Assembly (NCBI GenBank): GCA_035263065.1
Contig: DATFRS010000248.1
Coordinates: 1 to 6,218, forward strand
DNA length: 6,218 nucleotides
Direction: 5' to 3'
DNA from: Dokdonella_A sp035263065
GTDB lineage: Bacteria; Pseudomonadota; Gammaproteobacteria; Xanthomonadales; Rhodanobacteraceae
The notes below the pieces were generated by a model. The model worked only from the letters and a program-made list of their open reading frames with translations. It was not told the origin of the DNA and did no database searches. Position numbers and translations under genes: made by a program. Positions within the stretch are counted from its first letter, which is position 1, and each line of letters starts with the position of its first letter. This document shows positions 1 to 6,184 of this stretch, in pieces.

Positions 1-1902
1 CGGCTCGGTGCCGGACAACGGCGCACCCGGCACGAAATTCGGGATGACCTGATCCGGCAGGAAGTCGCCGCCGCCGACCACTTCCTGCATCAGGAGGCGC
101 TTGTCAGCCGCCGCGGCGATGTTGAAGTTGATCGGATCGCCCGAGTCGACCGCGGTCTGCGCGGCAACCATGAACGCGTCGTAGGTCGGCGTGCCGGGTT
201 CGACGCCGGCCGCGGCGAGTCCCGCGCGAATCCGCGGACCGAACGTCGGCGAGCCGTCGAGCAGGCGCGCGATGCCGCCGCCCGGGACGCTCATCATGCC
301 GACGTTCACGTTCGGATCGATCGTCAGGAACATCGTGCCGACGATGCTGCCGAGCGACTGGCCGACGAACGCGATGCGCGAACCGTCGAAATCGGCGCCC
401 GCCGAGTAGTGCATCGACGGCACGGCGTGCGCGAGCTCGAAGAGATCCGCGACGCCCTGGCGCAGGTTGTCGCGCGAGGTCAGGAGGCTAGACAGGTTGA
501 TGAACCAGCTGCCCGAAGGATCGATCGTGCCGTCGGGTCCCGGCGCGCCGGTCGAGTTGTCCTGAAAATCGAGATCGAATGTGCGCTCCTTCGCACCGAG
601 CGCCGCGAACGGCGTGTTGCCGATGTAGAACGGGTTCGCGGTGTCGGTGATGCCGTGCAGCGGCAGGTCGATCGCGACGACAGCGAAACCCTGCGCCGCC
701 ATCGTGCCGGCGATCGCGAACGCATCGGTGCGGTTGCGCGTGATGCCGTGCTCGTAGATCACGACCGGCCAGCCGGTCGAGGGCTTGCTGCGGCCCGAGC
801 GCGAGTTCGGCAGCGTGACGACGACCGGGACCGTCTGCGTCGAGGTCGCGACCGGGAACGGATTGCAGTAGGTGACGTTCGTCGACGTCGGATCGAGGCC
901 GAAGTCGGCGCATTGCGGAATGTACGCACCGGGCGCCGCGTGCCAGAACTGGTTGAGCGGCGCGATCGGATTGTCGGCGCTCGGCGCCGACAGGTAGTAC
1001 GGCAGGTCGATCGTGCCGATGTAGATGTCGGCGACCGGCGGCAGGCCGACGCCGAGATCGCCGAGCGTCTTGCCGGTCGGCGCGAGATGCGTCGTCGCGG
1101 GCGGCGACGCCTCGACGACGGCGTCGATCGCCTGCAGCGCGACGGTCGTCGACTGCGTCGTCGCGACCCACGACAGCGCGATCGATCCCGGCGACACGCC
1201 GGCGGCGCTCGCCGCGGCTTCCTGCGAGTTCGTCAGCTGGCGCAGCGGCTCGAGCGCGCAGGCCTGCGAGGCGGGCAGCGCGGGCACCGTCGACTGGCCG
1301 CCGGAGCAGAGCGGCGACGTGCGCTCGGCGAGGAGATACGGCAGCGAGGCGCGGATCGGCGCGCCGGCCGCGTTGCGGATGCCGGTCGTCAGCACGGCCA
1401 TGTACGAGGTCATTTGTTCGAGCGGGTGCGTCGGCACGATCGCGAGCGTGCGCCCGCTCGTGTCCGACGGCGCCAGCGCGACGACGAATTCCTGCGGCGA
1501 GGCGAGCTCGCGGACGACGCCGGTGACGCCGCCGCCGGGACCGGTGAGCGTCACTTCGAAGACGCGCACGGTGTCGCCCGGCACGAGCGACGTCGGATCG
1601 AGCGGCATGTTGAACGTGGTCGACCACGGCGCGCTCGTGGAAAAGCCGTCGAGCGCGCTCATCGCGACCTTCGGATCGCCGAAGTCGGTCGGGTCGGCCG
1701 AGGGAATGTTGAGCGTCAGATCCGTCGTGCCGAGCAACAGGAGGTTGGTCGGGAACGGCACGATGCCGTTGGCCGGATCGAACGTCGCGACCGGATGGAA
1801 CGGAACCGGCGCGGTGTAGTCGTGTGCGCTGACTTCGCGAATGGTGCACACGAACAGAAACGACGACGCAACGGCAGCTGCCGTGATCAAGCGGACCTGC
1901 AT
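1..1902 (-). CDS. Extracellular lipase/esterase, VolA-like alpha/beta hydrolase (3' end outside window)
   Basis: This reads as an exported serine lipase/esterase of the bacterial virulence-factor lipase family (VolA of Vibrio, Aeromonas extracellular lipase), expected to hydrolyse lysolipids or acyl esters outside the cytoplasm. The 634 residues present have no stop and run off the left edge; family members are usually about 700-800 residues, so the C-terminus is missing. Residues 1-26 look like a Sec signal peptide with a V-S-A cleavage site before H27. C19 does not sit in a good lipobox. The N-terminal part resembles the family's lipase N-domain. The hydrolase core has an oxyanion-type EHG at 384-386 and the nucleophile elbow GQSLG at 514-518 with Ser516. 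D613, in the GGGD segment before VIPN, is a candidate catalytic Asp; the catalytic His should lie beyond the window. Cysteines 199/215 and 331/346 could form two disulfides, fitting export. The ATG at 1902 is chosen because it gives the signal peptide; its ribosome site (GGGTG) is weak. Substrate is not deducible. Confidence 0.88.
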   Translation of the reverse strand, partial: MQVRLITAAAVASSFLFVCTIREVSAHDYTAPVPFHPVATFDPANGIVPFPTNLLLLGTTDLTLNIPSADPTDFGDPKVAMSALDGFSTSAPWSTTFNMPLDPTSLVPGDTVRVFEVTLTGPGGGVTGVVRELASPQEFVVALAPSDTSGRTLAIVPTHPLEQMTSYMAVLTTGIRNAAGAPIRASLPYLLAERTSPLCSGGQSTVPALPASQACALEPLRQLTNSQEAAASAAGVSPGSIALSWVATTQSTTVALQAIDAVVEASPPATTHLAPTGKTLGDLGVGLPPVADIYIGTIDLPYYLSAPSADNPIAPLNQFWHAAPGAYIPQCADFGLDPTSTNVTYCNPFPVATSTQTVPVVVTLPNSRSGRSKPSTGWPVVIYEHGITRNRTDAFAIAGTMAAQGFAVVAIDLPLHGITDTANPFYIGNTPFAALGAKERTFDLDFQDNSTGAPGPDGTIDPSGSWFINLSSLLTSRDNLRQGVADLFELAHAVPSMHYSAGADFDGSRIAFVGQSLGSIVGTMFLTIDPNVNVGMMSVPGGGIARLLDGSPTFGPRIRAGLAAAGVEPGTPTYDAFMVAAQTAVDSGDPINFNIAAAADKRLLMQEVVGGGDFLPDQVIPNFVPGAPLSGTEP

Positions 1903-1936
1903 GGTGGGCACCCTGTGACGCGGAGGACGACGAGGC

Positions 1937-1966
1937 ATCTTAGGCGGTTCAAACGCGCGTTGGCAA
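1937..1966 (-). promoter_or_regulatory. Candidate sigma-70-type promoter for the lipase gene
   Basis: Read on the minus strand, TTGCCA (1961-1966, five of six matches to the -35 consensus) is followed after 18 nt by TAAGAT (1937-1942, four of six matches to the -10 consensus). This would start transcription near 1930 and give a leader of under 30 nt before the lipase ATG. It lies in the only spacer between the lipase and the upstream SDR gene, and no clear terminator separates them. The lipase could therefore have its own promoter as well as read-through from the antiporter-kinase-SDR unit. The assignment rests on pattern matching only. Confidence 0.35.
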
Positions 1967-2031
1967 CGCTGCACCGCCGCGAAAATCGGGCCGTGAAGGA
2001 TCGATGATGCATCGCACCACAGGCGGCTTGT

Positions 2032-2901
2032 TCAGGCGATCGGGGGCGGTGTCCAGGTGCCGGCGCCGGGGCGGAAGTCGCGCGGGGTCCAGCCGAAATC
2101 GGCGGCTGCCGGAGCGTTGTCGGCGACGAGGTCTTCACGCAGGCGATCGAGCGCGGCGAGGCTCATCGCGCGAAACGCCGGCAGGGCTCGCGCGATTCCG
2201 CCCGCGGCGCGCGCGAACGCGAGCGGCACGGGCAGGGGCAGCGTCGCGACGGGAAGCGAATCCCGGACGCGCGCAAGCATCGTCGAGAACGCGAGCCGCT
2301 CGCCGCCGCCGGCCGCGTAGACGCTTTGTGGAAGTTGCCGCATTGCGGCGAGCCTGAGGCACGCCGACGCAAGGTCGTCGGCATGCACGGGCTGGCGCAG
2401 ACCCGTCGCGCCGGCGACCGAAGGGAAGACATGCCAGCGACGCGCGAAGCGGGCGATCGGCGTGAGGCTCCGATCGAGGCCGGCGCCATAGATCAGCGTC
2501 GCGCGCAGCACGGTGGCTTCTGCGCCACGCGCGGCGGCGGCATTGGCGAGCCTCGCCTCGGCGTCCACGAGCCGCGCGGCGACGTTGCGCTCGCGCGGAT
2601 CGGTCGAGGCGTCCTTCGTCACGGCGCTCTGCGAGCCGAGCGCGACGACGCGTGCGCGCCCGGTGCTTTCGGCGTACCACTCCACGAAGCCGTCGAGCGG
2701 CCCGAGACTGAAGATCGCATCGCCGGCGGGCAACGCGGGCACCGGCGCGGGCAGCGCGCCGACGATCCAGCGGACGTGCGGATGCGCGCTCTCGCGGGAT
2801 TCGCGGCTGACCGCGACGACGTCGTGCCCGGCATCGATCAGCCGAGGCAGCAGGAACCGACCGACCGCGCCGCTTGCACCGAAAACGACGGAAACCGGCA
2901 T
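2032..2901 (-). CDS. Atypical SDR / NAD(P)-dependent epimerase-like protein
   Basis: A 289-residue Rossmann-fold protein of the extended/atypical short-chain dehydrogenase group (WcaG-like). The nucleotide-binding loop is GASGAVG at residues 8-14 after a hydrophobic first strand. Ser32-Arg33 at the end of the second strand hints at NADP rather than NAD. Further family marks are LIYGAG at 136-141 and the RQPVHADDLA segment at 169-178, both typical of epimerase-type SDRs. The usual catalytic YxxxK is not visible where expected, after the S90/S92 strand: the helix there reads AARLVDAEARL. It may be a non-classical reductase or a cofactor-binding regulator, and I assign no substrate. The start at 2901 gives a proper N-terminus at the first strand; the open frame continues upstream only as a shadow across the kinase gene. 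The kinase stop lies 8 nt upstream, with only a weak ribosome site (GACGGG), so translational coupling is likely. Confidence 0.85.
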   Translation of the reverse strand: MPVSVVFGASGAVGRFLLPRLIDAGHDVVAVSRESRESAHPHVRWIVGALPAPVPALPAGDAIFSLGPLDGFVEWYAESTGRARVVALGSQSAVTKDASTDPRERNVAARLVDAEARLANAAAARGAEATVLRATLIYGAGLDRSLTPIARFARRWHVFPSVAGATGLRQPVHADDLASACLRLAAMRQLPQSVYAAGGGERLAFSTMLARVRDSLPVATLPLPVPLAFARAAGGIARALPAFRAMSLAALDRLREDLVADNAPAAADFGWTPRDFRPGAGTWTPPPIA

Positions 2902-2909
2902 CGCGCCCG

Positions 2910-3923
2910 TCAGGCCGGGACGTGCCGCACGTGCACCGGCAGCACGACCGTGAACACCGAGCCCGCGCCGGCCTTCGTGCGCACCTTCACCGAGCCGCCG
3001 AGCTGGCCGACGATCTGCCGCACGACGGTGAGGCCGATGCCGCCCGCGGCGTCCGCGGATTTCGTCGTCACGAAAGGATCGAAGATGACGCCGAGCATCT
3101 CCTCGGCGATGCCGGGGCCGGTGTCGCCGACGTCGATCTCGACGAGGTTGCCGGACGTGCGCGTCGCGACGCTGAGCTTGCCGACGCCGTTCATCGCCTC
3201 GCTCGCGTTGTTGATGAGGTGCAGGAACACCTGCGCGAGCTCGCCGGGCTCGGCCGTGATCTTCGGGAGCTCGCGATAGTCGCGCACGATCTCGATGCGG
3301 CCGCGCAGGCGCCGCTCGGCGATGCGCAGCGCGTGGTCGATGCTGAGGTTGACGTCGACCGGCTGCGCGTCGGCCGGGCGGTTCTCGGCGAACTGCGACA
3401 GGCTCTGCGTCAGCGCGCCGATGTCGCGCAGGCTCTCGGCCGCGGTTTCGAGGAGATGGCGCGATTCGTCGAGCGCCGAGCTCTTCTCGAGATTCGCACG
3501 CGCCTCGAACAGGGCCCGGCGCGCGCCTTCGACGTGCACGACGAGCTTGTCGAGGCTCTGCTTGTCGGCGCCGAAGATCAGCTCGACCGGCTGCAGGCAG
3601 TACTGCACGGCGGTGTCGTAGCGCTTGACCAGCGTGCGGTAGTCGACGAGCTGGCGCGCGGCGTGGTCGACCTGGCTCCTGACCGAGGCGAGCGGCGCGT
3701 CGAGCTCGTGCGCCGTCGAGCCGAGCAGGCGGCCGAGCGGCGCGAGCCCCGCCGCGCCGACGGCCTGCGCCTGGTTCTGGCGCATCGCGTCGGTGGCGTT
3801 CTCGGCCTCGATCTTGGCGAAGCGCAGCTGCGTCGTCAGCGCGCGCTCGGACGCGAGCTGCCGCGCCAGCCAGACCGCGGCGCCGATCGCGACGACTGCG
3901 ATGATCCAACCCACCCACATCAT
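2910..3923 (-). CDS. Membrane-anchored sensor histidine kinase
   Basis: A 337-residue two-component sensor kinase. Residues 3-20 form one transmembrane segment, followed by a short polar, probably coiled-coil stretch (about 21-55) and no recognisable PAS, HAMP or periplasmic sensor domain. The phosphoacceptor is His72 in AHELDAPLASV, a variant of the common HExxxPL H-box. The ATPase domain is complete: N-box QVFLHLINNASEAM (231-244, Asn239), G1 box DTGPGI (267-272, Asp267), F-box FDPFVTTK (281-288) and G2 box GGIGLTVVRQIV (294-305). It should therefore autophosphorylate. The region between the H-box and the N-box is about 167 residues, longer than usual, with extra helical sequence around 90-160. 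The ATG at 3923 has a good Shine-Dalgarno (GGAGGG, 3932-3937) 8-9 nt upstream; a second ATG follows directly. It is 61 nt downstream of the antiporter gene and 8 nt upstream of the SDR gene. No response regulator is in the window, so its partner is unknown. Confidence 0.93.
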   Translation of the reverse strand: MMWVGWIIAVVAIGAAVWLARQLASERALTTQLRFAKIEAENATDAMRQNQAQAVGAAGLAPLGRLLGSTAHELDAPLASVRSQVDHAARQLVDYRTLVKRYDTAVQYCLQPVELIFGADKQSLDKLVVHVEGARRALFEARANLEKSSALDESRHLLETAAESLRDIGALTQSLSQFAENRPADAQPVDVNLSIDHALRIAERRLRGRIEIVRDYRELPKITAEPGELAQVFLHLINNASEAMNGVGKLSVATRTSGNLVEIDVGDTGPGIAEEMLGVIFDPFVTTKSADAAGGIGLTVVRQIVGQLGGSVKVRTKAGAGSVFTVVLPVHVRHVPA

Positions 3924-3984
3924 GCGCTATGCCCTCCGCATCGAGCGCCAGAGACCGCGAACGGCGCGCCGTGTTCCGCGCGGC

Positions 3985-4968
3985 TCACGATCCGTGCGTC
4001 AACCAGGCCTCGCCGACCAGGAACAAAGCGTAGGCCGCGAGCAGGATCGCGCCTTCGCGCCGCGAGAGCTCGCCGTCGCTCTTCATCATCGGATAGATCG
4101 CCACGCCGAGCACGACCAGCGCCGGGATCTCGATATGCTGCAGCGAGCGCGCCGCACCGACGGTCTGCCAGAGCGAAAGCCCGCCGGCGAGCAGCAGCAC
4201 GCTGCCGATGACCGCCGCGAATGCATGGCCGATTGCGAAATCGCCCTGCCCACGCTTGGCCGCGATGAGCGTCGGTGGCACGCTCGCGAGCGCGTTCGCG
4301 CCGCCGAGCGCCGTAAGCCCGACGACCAGCGGCGAGACCTTGCAGCCGTTCGCGATCGCCATGGAACCGTCGACGAGCCAGACCGCCGCGAACGGCAGGA
4401 TCACGAGCCCGATGACGAGCCGCGCCGTGTCGCGCCAGACCAGCATCGCGGTGCCGGTCGCCGCGGCGATCTCGTTGCGCATCTCGGCCGACTCGCTGCG
4501 CGCCGCGCGGCCGACGAGCCAGGCGACGACCATGTAGGCGAGGATCAGGATCACGCCGTCGTGGATGCGGAACGGGAAGCCCACGTCCATCGCGCCGACG
4601 CGCGCGTCGAGCGTCAGCAGCCAGAACAGCACGGCCGACGCGACCAGCGCCGGATTGGCGACCGCGAAGAGCTTGAGCCGGGCGCGCAGCGGCGCCGCGA
4701 TGGCGCAGATGCCGAGCACGAGCCCGATCTGCGCGATGCTGCCGCCGACGAGGTTGCCGAGTGCGAGCTCCGGCTGGCGCGCGTACCCCGCGGCGAGCGT
4801 CACGGCCAGCGCCGGCAGCAGCGCGCCGAACGCCGTCGAAGCGAGCCCGACCACGTAACCCGAAAACCCGCTGCGGAGCGCAAGACCGCTGACGCCGCGC
4901 ACGAAGCTGTCGGTGCCGAGCAGCAGGAGGACCGCCCCCAAGACGAAGCTTCCGACCTGTGCGAGCAT
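3985..4968 (-). CDS. CaCA-family (sodium/calcium exchanger-like) membrane protein with degenerate ion-binding motifs
   Basis: A 327-residue inner-membrane protein with about ten hydrophobic segments (roughly 5-22, 35-60, 70-93, 103-122, 137-155, 180-200, 212-236, 245-263, 282-296, 306-322). It has the two-repeat pattern of the YrbG-type calcium/sodium exchangers. Repeat 1 covers residues 40-88 (VGLASTAFGALLPAL, then GNLVGGSIAQ); repeat 2 covers 212-262 (VVGLTALGGANALAS, then GHAFAAVIGS). Typical members carry GTSLPE plus GSNIFN in both repeats. Here the repeat-1 glutamate is Ala53, the repeat-2 equivalent is Ser229, and the GSN motifs are lost. Membership follows from overall pattern and length (family about 310-370). 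Cation exchange as in the canonical proteins is doubtful; it may carry another ion or act as a membrane partner. The ATG at 4968 has a strong ribosome site (GGAGGGG, 4974-4980, 5 nt spacing). It is first of three same-direction genes. Confidence 0.85.
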   Translation of the reverse strand: MLAQVGSFVLGAVLLLLGTDSFVRGVSGLALRSGFSGYVVGLASTAFGALLPALAVTLAAGYARQPELALGNLVGGSIAQIGLVLGICAIAAPLRARLKLFAVANPALVASAVLFWLLTLDARVGAMDVGFPFRIHDGVILILAYMVVAWLVGRAARSESAEMRNEIAAATGTAMLVWRDTARLVIGLVILPFAAVWLVDGSMAIANGCKVSPLVVGLTALGGANALASVPPTLIAAKRGQGDFAIGHAFAAVIGSVLLLAGGLSLWQTVGAARSLQHIEIPALVVLGVAIYPMMKSDGELSRREGAILLAAYALFLVGEAWLTHGS

Positions 4969-4996
4969 GTCCGCCCCTCCAGCCGACCGGCAGCTG

Positions 4997-5024
4997 AGTC
5001 TATCCGGATGCCGGCGGCGGGCAA
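4997..5024 (-). promoter_or_regulatory. Candidate promoter for the antiporter-kinase-SDR unit
   Basis: On the minus strand, TTGCCC (5019-5024, four of six matches to -35) precedes TAGACT (4997-5002, four of six matches to -10) with a 16-nt spacer. It lies about 30 nt upstream of the antiporter start, in a locally AT-richer patch of the divergent intergenic region. The match is moderate and the spacer is one shorter than ideal, so this is tentative. I found no equally good promoter for the divergent plus-strand gene. Confidence 0.3.
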
Positions 5025-5072
5025 TAACTTCGGCGCAATGGCCGATGTGCGAGGATGGGTGCCACAGGGATC

Positions 5073-5104
5073 GAGACTCCGGCGCGGCTCGACGCCGGCG
5101 GCTC
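5073..5104 (+). promoter_or_regulatory. GC-rich inverted repeat in the leader of the ABM gene
   Basis: CCGGCG (5079-5084) and CGCCGG (5093-5098) form a six-pair stem with an eight-base loop. A symmetric three-by-three interior mismatch is followed by three more pairs (GAG 5073-5075 with CTC 5102-5104). It ends 14 nt before the ribosome site of the plus-strand gene, so it could be a leader hairpin or an operator half-site pair. In sequence this rich in G and C, short perfect stems arise often by chance. Confidence 0.2.
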
Positions 5105-5118
5105 TCGCAACGTTACGC

Positions 5119-5123
5119 GGAGG
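5119..5123 (+). promoter_or_regulatory. Ribosome binding site that decides the ABM gene start
   Basis: GGAGG lies one base before the first of two tandem ATGs (5125) and four bases before the second (5128). One base is too close for normal initiation, so the second ATG is preferred, giving a protein that begins MIARIW. The two choices differ by one residue. Confidence 0.6.
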
Positions 5124-5127
5124 CATG

Positions 5128-5487
5128 ATGATCGCTCGCATCTGGCGCGGAATCACGCTGGCGGAGAAGGCCGACGCCTACGTCGATTACCTGAACGAGA
5201 CCGGGCTCAAGGACTACGCGAAGACGCCGGGCAACCTCGGCGTGACGGTGCTGCGCCGCCTGCAGGGCGAGCACTGCGAGATCGTGCTGATCTCGCTCTG
5301 GGAATCGATGGCGGCCGTGCGCGCGTTCGCGGGCGAGAATCCCGAGCGCTCGGTGTACTACCCCGAGGACGAGCAGTACCTCCTCGAGATGGAGCCGCTG
5401 GTGCGGCACTACGAAGTCGCCGATCGCCTCTTTCCGGGTGACATCGATCCGAAGAACATGGCGCCGATCGAGCGCGCGAGGCGCTAG
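5128..5487 (+). CDS. Small ABM-like (dimeric alpha-beta barrel) protein
   Basis: A 119-residue protein that looks like the antibiotic-biosynthesis-monooxygenase/dimeric alpha-beta barrel superfamily. It begins with a short strand (MIARIWRG), then a helix with AEKADAYVDYL (12-22), a strand around GVTVLRRL (38-45), and the strand EIVLISLWES (51-60) followed by the helix MAAVRAFAGE (61-70), the usual ABM core. The tail carries YYPEDEQYLLEME and ends basic. No signal peptide, membrane segment or metal-binding cluster is visible. Such proteins range from cofactor-free monooxygenases to haem-degrading enzymes to proteins without known activity, and nothing here picks one; I assign no substrate. It is transcribed away from the antiporter gene and converges on the racemase gene, overlapping it by 4 bases. 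The frame stays open far upstream across the antisense of the antiporter, but that part has no family character. Confidence 0.82.
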   Translation: MIARIWRGITLAEKADAYVDYLNETGLKDYAKTPGNLGVTVLRRLQGEHCEIVLISLWESMAAVRAFAGENPERSVYYPEDEQYLLEMEPLVRHYEVADRLFPGDIDPKNMAPIERARR

Positions 5488-5496
5488 CCGAGCGCC
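5480..5496. terminator. Possible bidirectional hairpin at the convergent gene ends
   Basis: GGCGCT (5480-5485) pairs perfectly with AGCGCC (5491-5496) across a five-base loop, and the stem-loop contains the overlapping stop codons of the two convergent genes. The symmetry would let it act on transcripts from either side. No T-tract follows on either strand, so it is not a standard intrinsic terminator, and chance is a real alternative in GC-rich DNA. Confidence 0.25.
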
Positions 5497-6173
5497 CAGT
5501 CGACCGCGTCCTCGGCATGGATGCGCGTCGTGTCGAACACCGGCACGTTCGTGTCGTCCGCGCCGACCAGCAGGCCGATTTCCGTGCAGCCGAGAATCAG
5601 CCCTTCGGCGCCGCGCCCGACGAGCGAGGCCATGATCCCGCGATACGTGTCGCGCGAGGATTCGCGGATCACGCCGAGGCAAAGCTCGTCGTAGATGATG
5701 CGATGGACTTCGGCGCGCTCGCCGGCGTCCGGCACGAGCACCGAGAGCCCGTTCCGCTCCAGCCGGCCGCGGTAGAAGTCCTGCTCCATCGTGAAGCGCG
5801 TCGCGAGGAGCCCGACTTTCGCGATACCCGCCGCGCGGATGCGGCGCGCGGTCGCGTCCGCGATATGCACGACCGGGATGCGGATCGCGGGCTCGATCAC
5901 GTCGAGCACGCGATGCATCGTGTTCGTGCAGAGCACGAGCGCTTCGGCACCGGCGCGCTCGAGCGCCTGCGCCGCGTCCGCCAGCACGTGTCCGGCCGTC
6001 GCCCAGTCGCCGGTGTGTTGCAGGCGCTCGATCTCCGCGAAATCGACGCTGTACAGCACGAGCTTCGCCGAATGCAGCCCGCCGAGTTTTTCGCGCACGC
6101 GCTCGTTGACGCAGCGGTAGTACGGCAGCGTCGATTCCCAGCTCATGCCGCCGAGGAATCCGAGCGTGCGCAT
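5484..6173 (-). CDS. ygeA: Aspartate/glutamate-family amino-acid racemase, YgeA type
   Basis: A 229-residue cofactor-independent amino-acid racemase of the Asp/Glu racemase family. It matches E. coli YgeA, as I recall it, along its whole length and at nearly the same size (about 230). Visible landmarks are the start MRTLGFLGGMSWEST, GGLHSAKL at 31-38, the first catalytic cysteine in LCTNTMH (Cys82), HIADAT at 103-108, TMEQDFYRGRL at 128-138 and the second catalytic cysteine in GCTEIG (Cys196). The C-terminal IHAEDAVD (218-225) is also characteristic. Both thiols of the two-base mechanism are present, so it should be active. YgeA homologues have broad specificity, so the exact amino acid is uncertain. 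It is cytoplasmic, with no signal peptide. The ATG at 6173 aligns with the E. coli start, although its ribosome site is poor. The stop of another gene lies 11 nt upstream, so translation may be coupled. Its own stop overlaps the convergent ABM gene. Confidence 0.95.
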   Translation of the reverse strand: MRTLGFLGGMSWESTLPYYRCVNERVREKLGGLHSAKLVLYSVDFAEIERLQHTGDWATAGHVLADAAQALERAGAEALVLCTNTMHRVLDVIEPAIRIPVVHIADATARRIRAAGIAKVGLLATRFTMEQDFYRGRLERNGLSVLVPDAGERAEVHRIIYDELCLGVIRESSRDTYRGIMASLVGRGAEGLILGCTEIGLLVGADDTNVPVFDTTRIHAEDAVDWALG

Positions 6174-6184
6174 GGGGACGACGC

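Noticed and set aside
488..1849. 453-codon minus-strand open frame inside the lipase gene
   Set aside because: It is out of frame with the lipase, Arg/His-rich and without domain character. The correct lipase frame runs from 1902 without a stop to the window edge.
409..2007. 532-codon plus-strand open frame antisense to the lipase
   Set aside because: Its translation is almost entirely Arg/Ala/Asp/Gly low-complexity sequence, as expected from the complement of a high-GC gene. The opposite strand has a signal peptide, GQSLG and family structure.
2002..2014. Small palindrome around GATGCATC upstream of the lipase, as a possible operator or terminator
   Set aside because: The stem is only four base pairs with no T-run, within chance expectation. 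I saw no second copy in the spacer.
2902..3918. Upstream extension of the SDR frame (ORF starting at 3918, 628 codons), suggesting a fusion protein
   Set aside because: The extra N-terminal part is an out-of-frame shadow of the kinase gene, rich in Arg/Ala/Gly. The SDR proper starts at its first Rossmann strand at 2901.
3924..3984. Possible attenuator or terminator hairpin between the antiporter and kinase genes
   Set aside because: Only five-pair GC stems are visible with no T-tract. The spacing and good kinase ribosome site fit simple co-transcription.
2874..4211. 445-codon plus-strand open frame opposite the kinase
   Set aside because: It is a shadow frame of low-complexity Arg/Ala/Val composition; the opposite strand encodes a kinase with all ATPase boxes.
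3793..5124. Upstream extension of the ABM frame (564 codons), suggesting a large plus-strand protein
   Set aside because: The extension is antisense to the antiporter and kinase genes with Arg/Asp-rich shadow composition. A ribosome site and start fit at 5119-5130.
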